From an uncultured Clostridia bacterium (GTDB taxonomy: Bacteria > Bacillota > Clostridia > Christensenellales > CAG-1252), in the NCBI GenBank assembly GCA_946626795.1, contig CAMOUZ010000089.1, positions 1 through 5,147 of the forward strand: 5,147 nt of DNA, written 5' to 3'. Position numbers and translations under genes: made by a program. Each line of letters starts with the position of its first letter. Position 1 is the first letter of the stretch. Under the pieces are notes generated by a model, which did no database searches, was not told the DNA's origin, and worked only from the letters and a program-made list of their open reading frames with translations. Positions 4,972 through 5,147 of the stretch are shown here, one piece after another.

Positions 4972-4990
4972 GCGTTCCCGAAGGGAAAGC
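4972..4990 (-). repeat. Inverted repeat touching the hydrolase -35 box
   Basis: GC-n-TTCCC (4972-4979) and GGGAA-n-GC (4983-4990) form 7 pairs with one mismatch around a 3-nt centre. It directly abuts the -35 element. It could be an operator, or the hairpin of a terminator for the minus-strand gene to the right, since on the minus strand it is followed by TTGACTTTAC, a poor T-run. Function is uncertain. Confidence 0.4.
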
Positions 4991-5026
4991 GCGGGTTGCG
5001 GGAAGATGGCATGGCCGGCATGACCT

Positions 5027-5042
5027 CGTAAGATCGTAAGAT
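5027..5042. repeat. Two tandem copies of CGTAAGAT
   Basis: The 8-mer CGTAAGAT occurs twice back to back (5027-5034 and 5035-5042) in the spacer between the right-edge ORF and the hydrolase promoter. Nothing else in 4991-5065 resembles a gene; the spacer also has GGCATG twice at 5008-5022. No known function is recognised. Confidence 0.5.
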
Positions 5043-5065
5043 TCCCTTCTTCGCAAAGCCGTTTT

Positions 5066-5146
5066 TTACGGAAGCAGTTTGTTTCGATAGTTATACTTCG
5101 AAAGGACTTTTTTCTTTCGATTGATCGTGACTTCGGTGTAGATCTC
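5066..5146 (-). CDS. C-terminal fragment of an unrecognised protein (partial)
   Basis: On the minus strand a frame open from the window edge codes 26 residues (beginning EIYTEVTINRKKK) and stops at TAA 5068-5066. The codons favour ATC, GTC and AAG, as in the neighbouring genes, and the peptide is lysine-rich and plausible as a protein tail. The other two minus-strand frames were not supported. It is too short to assign a family. If real, it lies about 95 nt upstream of the hydrolase promoter and reads in the same direction. Confidence 0.4.
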   Translation of the reverse strand, partial: EIYTEVTINRKKKVLSKYNYRNKLLP

Positions 5147-5147
5147 G

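Noticed and set aside
1..5147. CRISPR array, insertion sequence, tRNA or rRNA gene
   Set aside because: No spaced direct repeats, transposase motifs, terminal repeats or RNA gene structures were seen on either strand.

Overview
The window looks like chromosomal DNA from a bacterium of the Firmicutes, probably a clostridial lineage with moderately high GC. The clues are strong AAAGGAG-type ribosome binding sites, sigma-A promoters with extended -10 elements, a NifU/IscU-type scaffold next to cysteine synthesis genes, a three-cysteine Rrf2 regulator, and a NagB of the short Bacillus type. The genus cannot be read from the sequence.

Left half, plus strand. The window opens in the last 45 codons of an Fe-S cluster scaffold gene (nifU/iscU-like), closed by a strong intrinsic terminator (201-249). 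A near-consensus promoter (271-299) then drives a leader of about 155 nt, followed by metY (O-acetylhomoserine sulfhydrylase, 463-1746) and cysK (cysteine synthase, 1793-2725). Both enzymes fix sulfide into an acetylated amino acid, giving homocysteine and cysteine. A terminator (2749-2784) ends this unit. An Rrf2-family regulator gene (2857-3288) follows with its own promoter (2793-2821). It carries three cysteines in the IscR cluster-binding region, so it could link Fe-S status to sulfur supply.

The most interesting part is the metY leader. It contains an unlisted 25-codon ORF (343-420) with an excellent ribosome binding site. It encodes Cys-Cys-Arg-Cys near its end. The ORF sequence just before and over the first two Cys codons can pair with the region containing the metY Shine-Dalgarno (stem arms about 375-400 and 428-457). 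This is the layout expected of a cysteine-responsive translation attenuator: a ribosome waiting for Cys-tRNA would cover the left arm and free the metY start. The two enzymes together contain a single cysteine in 737 residues, which fits expression during cysteine starvation. The mechanism is inferred, not shown.

Right half, minus strand. A GDSL/SGNH hydrolase (4213-4935) and nagB (glucosamine-6-phosphate deaminase, 3449-4183) lie 29 nt apart and read leftward as a likely amino-sugar or carbohydrate-ester operon. Its promoter (4942-4971) sits so close to the hydrolase ATG that the mRNA may be leaderless. A bidirectional terminator (3345-3377) separates this operon from the convergent rrf2 gene. 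At the right edge a short C-terminal fragment of an unrecognised minus-strand ORF ends at 5066.
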